DNA of 64,000 nt from Bimastos eiseni (Eukaryota; Annelida; Clitellata; Crassiclitellata; Lumbricidae), in contig OY365822.1 of the NCBI GenBank assembly GCA_959347315.1, positions 14,770,519 through 14,834,518 on the forward strand. The letters run 5' to 3'. The number at the start of each line of letters is the position of its first letter. Position 1 is the stretch's first letter. The notes beneath the pieces are model-generated. The model was given only the letters and a program-made list of their open reading frames with translations. It did not search any database and was not told where the DNA came from. Shown here in pieces: positions 59,758 through 64,000 of the stretch. Both the position numbers and the translations under genes were made by a program.

Positions 59758-60568
59758 TACATCCAGGTAGCATGGTCGTCCAGTAAAATCTCAACAATCG
59801 AAGTGTGACCCTTTTCACAAGCTAAATGATGCAGAGTCATTTTGGCGTTGTTAGAAGCATGAACATTCGCACCATTTAATATAGTATTCTGTACAATGTC
59901 TGCATGTGGTGTCGCTTGACCTTTGCACACTGCTTTGATGGAAGTATCAATACTTATTTGAAAATTGACGTTTACACAGTTGCCACCTTGTGCTGAGTTT
60001 GGTTAAATGTCTGATGATAATCGACTGTTTTTCTGATGGGATGTTGCGAAGGTTTAAGTTCAGCTACAAGAGCTTGGTCTATCGTCAGTTGCGAACGAGT
60101 TGGCACATCCGTTTTCGTTGTTTGATTGAATAAACATTTACAATATCGGTGTAGCCATTTCTTGCTGCAAGCTGAAGAGCAGTGTTGCCATTTCTATCAA
60201 CCGCATTTATATCACTCTGAAGATCTATCAATGCTTTGACAATTTCCACGTGACCAATTTCAGCAGCCAGATGAAGAGGCGTTTTACGTTAAACATTGCA
60301 ACTATTAACAGTTGCATTGTTTCACAACAAATCCTCTGCAACATCCAAATGACCATATTGGATGCAAGATTGAGCGGAGTATCACCAAGAAAGTCATCTT
60401 TAGCTGCTGAACGTATTCAACGCGATCATTTTCTGACGTATTAAATGCATGAGTGTTGTTTCTCGTGTATAGTATACGAGCACCCAACGTATCATCACCA
60501 CGTCCTGCTTCTGCGTTTATTGATTCCTCACTCATTTCAGAATGAGTCAGCATCCTATTCAGCAACAT

Positions 60569-61822
60569 TTAAGATACTCGTTTATAATGTAACTGTGACG
60601 AAAAGTAATGTTTGTGCACTTAAGGTTAATCTTTATTAGATTATTAAGTGATTGTTTTATTTAGATTAGCTATTCAATATAACTAAGGAGAGGGTCTGTT
60701 GCGCTATATAATTGTAGTGTGATGTAGGCTTTTCGTATAGTACATCTTTCCTCTTGTTGTTGTCGTCGCTTCCGTTGAAGAAGTTGGGTTTCTTGTGGTT
60801 TGCAATTTACGACTTTTTTATCCAGTAAAATTCCGCCATAGGCCCAAGTATCCATGGAAGGGAGCATGAGGATAGGACCTGGACACGGGCGAGGAAGGTT
60901 TTGAACCCTATCTGGCAGTGACTTCGGCTAATCGAGAAGTTAGAGAAACTCCGGCTTGATCATTGCGCTTTCGGCCGCCATTTGCATTATGGAGGTTGTG
61001 ACTGAGTTATAGTTGATCGGTCACGGTCCCAAGAGTTTAGCGATAGTTAATAAGTTTTAGATGTCTTTATAGCGGCCAGTAAATAGCTACGAAGATTAAT
61101 ATGGCGCCGAAGCATTGCGAAGATTAATTGACTTTTGTGTAGTTCAATGTGTACATGTCATAGTGAGCCGACTTGAACTATTGTATGGCATTAGTTAATT
61201 TGTTGTGACGCCTTTTCTTAAGTTAAGAGATAAAAGTGTATCTCTCCATATTTTATTTCGTTCTGACAGGAAGTTTATGATAATTGTAATAAAGCAGCCT
61301 TTGATTTAATTGGCTATCTGAAGGCGTCGTCATTATTAATAGTATACGCCTCACTAAGTCTTGCAATTTGACCTATGTAAAGTAGCGCGTTTGTGTAGCA
61401 CTGTCGTCATCTTTATCTCGTCCAATTATCGCCTTGTTTAGCCAAGAGTCTGTCGAATGGAAAATTAGAACCCTGACGGTGTAGACGGACCCATCGTCGC
61501 CCTTTGCCCGAGGCCCGCGGATGGAGGCTTAGAAGAAGATTATATGGATCTTGAAGTCACTTTCAAGATGGCGTCGAGCGAAGGCGCCAGAAGGGGTGGA
61601 AGAGGCAGCCGCCTCCTTGGACTTCTCCTTTCCTGGTGGGGAACCTCGTAAAGAGGACGGGATGCCCAGGTATACCGAACTGCGTGACTAGTCCGCTTAT
61701 TCATTGACTTCTATAGCACCTCGATTAAATCCATTACGACAGCATGGTCGTCGCCGCAAGGAGTCCGCCACATAACAAAGTATTAAAGTTGTTTGATATT
61801 TGTGAAACTTAATATAGGATTG
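60569..61822. other. Intergenic, no supported gene
   Basis: A minus frame at 60867-60670 contains DTWAYGGILLDKK, vaguely like a kinase segment, but is too short to assign. The rest shows nothing. Confidence 0.4.
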
Positions 61823-63152
61823 TGGCGTTCTGCCGCCTGCCTAACGCTAACGGACGGTGTCGACTCCAGCATGCGAACACGTCTGAAATCGCCCGAGTCA
61901 CTTCCTTATCAAATCTCAATGCCAAATGATTGCTCTCTATGTGTACCAAGATGATCGCTTTCACCAGTATAGATTAAGGATGGGCCTCTTTTCCAAGAAA
62001 GGTAACTGCGTTCGAATTAGACTCTACCTATTCCGTGGTCGCCGGATGGGCAACGTTCTGAGGATGGCCGTACTCAAAACAGAGTTCGTCATCATTCCGG
62101 CAGGAGTCTTTCTCGCCTTCTCTACCATTCAAGCTACTAACCTCTTCTTCTCTACCTGATGTCGTATCATTCAGCATCTTGGGACTCTGAAGTTATCGCC
62201 AATAAGGGACACCAAACGTTCTCTTAAGTTACGAGGTTCAGACATATTTGAAACAAGTCCATAAGCCATTTCGGCCTATACAATTATCGGTAGCTAAATT
62301 CAACGTCTTGTACTCCTAGACATTACTGTTCTCAACTCTCTAAACTCTGTCGTCCTAGACACTACAAGTCGCACAGCTCTTAGTCATGTCATCTCCATCA
62401 CTTATCTATCACGCCTTCTGCTCAACACGTATCTCTCGGTCTATTTACGTATAATATGGTATAAACGGCCGGACACGTATATTTTGTCATGCACCACAAT
62501 TGACGGAGTAAGTTCCCGTCATCTGTGTTAGCAGTTACCCACCAACACTGATAGATTCTGCTTCGATAAAAAATGACACTGGCATGGTATTCACGGACTC
62601 TGTTAGTGAAGGTCTTCTGTCTATAACCTTTGCTATCTGCACACAGATCTTCGCTCCGACCTACGAGGGGCCCAACCTCGCACTTCAGTCAGTTCTCCGA
62701 ACTCTGTGTGACGACAAGCAACCATGTATTCACCTGGGTACCCGATTACCCAAACGTACTCGTATCGATCACTTCGATCAGACACGCAAGTAGATACACT
62801 TCGGGAAAATGGGAGGAGTATGACCAACGTAGGTAGCCAACAGTAATATTTACGCATCGATCAATTCTTCGTCTACTGGTCTACTTGTTATCTCTAACCT
62901 GGGTTTCCGACTACCCAGACTTTCACGTGCCTCTTGATCAATTTCCGTGTGCGGCATACCGGCCTCACACGCATAAGTTATCATGCACACGATTGACCGT
63001 CCTCTGCGTTGGCAATCGTCCGCCAACACCGTAATATATTCTGATACTCGGGAAACCGGGAGGAGTAACTATGACCAACGTAGGTAACAAACAAGAGTAC
63101 TTATCAAAAGACCATAAAACCATCAAGAAGAGTTATTTGACTTGTAACCTGA
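61823..63152. repeat. Dispersed 1.35-kb repeat, copy 2
   Basis: Same orientation and full-length partner of 31277-32627, from GTGGCGTTCTGCCGCC to GACTTGTAACCTGAA. The common word TATGACCAACGTAGGTA occurs at about 62820 and 63070. Confidence 0.85.
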
Positions 63153-64000
63153 AGGTATTAATCGGCACCAGTGTTTTCTCTTGTTTGTAACGTGCTCTTC
63201 TAACGTGTTCACCCTCCACGTGTAATTCCAGCGGGTTCCTCGGGAATTTCCCGGTATGTCTATCGAACGGCTACCCGAACTCTGTCACTGTCTGTACCAC
63301 TCTCGGCCCCCGGACCTCTATGACTATATGCGGTCGCTAATCCTGGGACTTACCTAGTCTGTATCTATCACGGCCACCCGAATGTTAACGATCTCGGCTA
63401 CCCGAACTTCCACGGTCTCCGACAACCCAAGTGCTGCCAGAAAACCCCGGGAGTAACTATGACCACGTTAGGTAGTCATGTATATATATTAACGAAACGG
63501 TACAGGGAAAAGAATATGCGGAAACACCCGCAATTATTGAGGTCTTCGGCACCAGTCACGACCGTTTCTTGTAATCGTCGAACGCTTCAATGGGATCACA
63601 TTCCCCGTGTTTTATCGAACGTATCCACTGGGGAACTTTCCCCGTATGTGCCAACGCTCCACCGGCAGCTCTCTCAGTCTGTACGGCTGCTACTCCGGGA
63701 ATTTCCCCCGGCTTGTATCTCTTGCGGCCACCCAAATTTTCACGTATACGATAACCTGCGGAAACTGGCAGGAGTAGCTATGACCGAACTAGGTAGCCAA
63801 CAGGTATATTTCTCGTCCTGCTTCCATCTGTTATATACTTGAGTATCCGATCACTCAGACTCTCACATGTCTGTAACTTCCTTGGATTGCACTTATTCCT
63901 CTCATCGGAGGATCATTTAAATACTCGTCACCTAGAGCTCTGACCAACGGTAATGCACCAACTCTCGTTTCTCAGACTCGATTCTCTCACAGGTACCTGA
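63153..64000. repeat. Further degenerate tandem units related to the 1.35-kb repeat
   Basis: Variants of the word GGAGTAACTATGACC followed by a GTAGGTAG-like end occur at 63449 and 63769, with a weaker one at 63938. Between them are related blocks such as GGCTACCCGAACT. The array runs off the right edge of the window. Confidence 0.65.

Larger units (their letters stand above)
56506..60568 (-). pseudogene. Ankyrin-repeat / Mab-21 cGAS-like nucleotidyltransferase fusion, broken
   Basis: An intronless minus-strand locus of about 4.06 kb. Reading from 60568 (a second ATG at 60535): degenerate ankyrin repeats with stops and shifts (60420-59800), a long clean frame with further ankyrin repeats (59757-58231; e.g. 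GETPLLIASKRG, GATALIKAAEGH, GNTPLDLAV), a frame change near 58195, two last repeats with an in-frame TAA near 58045, then a 414-codon frame (57978-56734) with a Mab-21/cGAS-type domain. After TAG at 56734-56736 and another TAG near 56701 the frame stays coding-like to TAA at 56506-56508. At least six lesions argue for a pseudogene; clustered assembly errors are an alternative. Confidence 0.75.

Noticed and set aside
60670..60867. Minus-strand frame with DTWAYGGILLDKK, possible kinase fragment
   Set aside because: Only about 12 residues resemble a kinase helix, with no other kinase motifs nearby.

Overview
This looks like a repeat-rich, AT-rich nuclear segment from an invertebrate animal. The evidence is phase-matched GT-AG exons, a histone H4 relic with its 3' stem-loop, animal-type selfish elements (Ty3/gypsy, I/Jockey-like and L2/CR1-like LINEs, a Polinton/Maverick relic, several MITEs) and decayed genes resembling metazoan innate-immunity families. 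I cannot place the species from sequence alone; a lophotrochozoan or another marine invertebrate is only a guess. I see no bacterial, plasmid or CRISPR features.

Layout. 1-7.85 kb: a Ty3/gypsy retrotransposon entering from beyond the left edge, with gag, protease, RT-RNaseH-integrase-chromodomain and a probable 3' LTR. 7.86-16 kb: two decayed copies of one I/Jockey-like LINE family on opposite strands; the minus copy is split by an L2/CR1-like 3' end and by a block of minisatellites. 16-18.5 kb: no gene, but a recurring two-part motif.

18.58-26.36 kb, plus strand: three exons sharing phase-1 junctions encode an F-box-like segment, a TRADD-N-like domain and an NHL-type beta-propeller. This is one gene model with a single premature TGA. 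Its first intron holds a 572-bp MITE and a 2.4-kb Polinton relic (RING protein, capsid protein and adenain-like protease between long inverted repeats). Its second intron holds an L2/CR1-like LINE fragment.

27-45 kb: minisatellites, a transposase relic, an L2-like fragment split by a 1.2-kb MITE, one copy of a 1.35-kb dispersed repeat, a tRNA-derived SINE, a 653-bp MITE with an 8-bp target duplication, a 1.17-kb tetranucleotide array, LINE fragments and a 1.27-kb inverted-repeat element. 45-49.3 kb: a long decayed I-clade LINE (ORF1 end, endonuclease, RT, RNase H) with an internal duplication. 49.75-50.13 kb: histone H4 pseudogene and its degenerate 3' stem-loop. 51-56 kb: further LINE, MITE and transposon pieces.

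56.5-60.57 kb, minus strand: the most notable locus, an intronless ankyrin-repeat protein fused to a Mab-21/cGAS-like nucleotidyltransferase domain that keeps its GS motif and acidic metal-binding residues but is broken by frameshifts and stops. 61.8-64 kb: the second copy of the 1.35-kb repeat running into related tandem units. No undamaged host gene is visible. The two host-type loci both resemble innate-immune signalling families and both are broken, which fits fast-turnover gene families in a transposon-dense neighbourhood.
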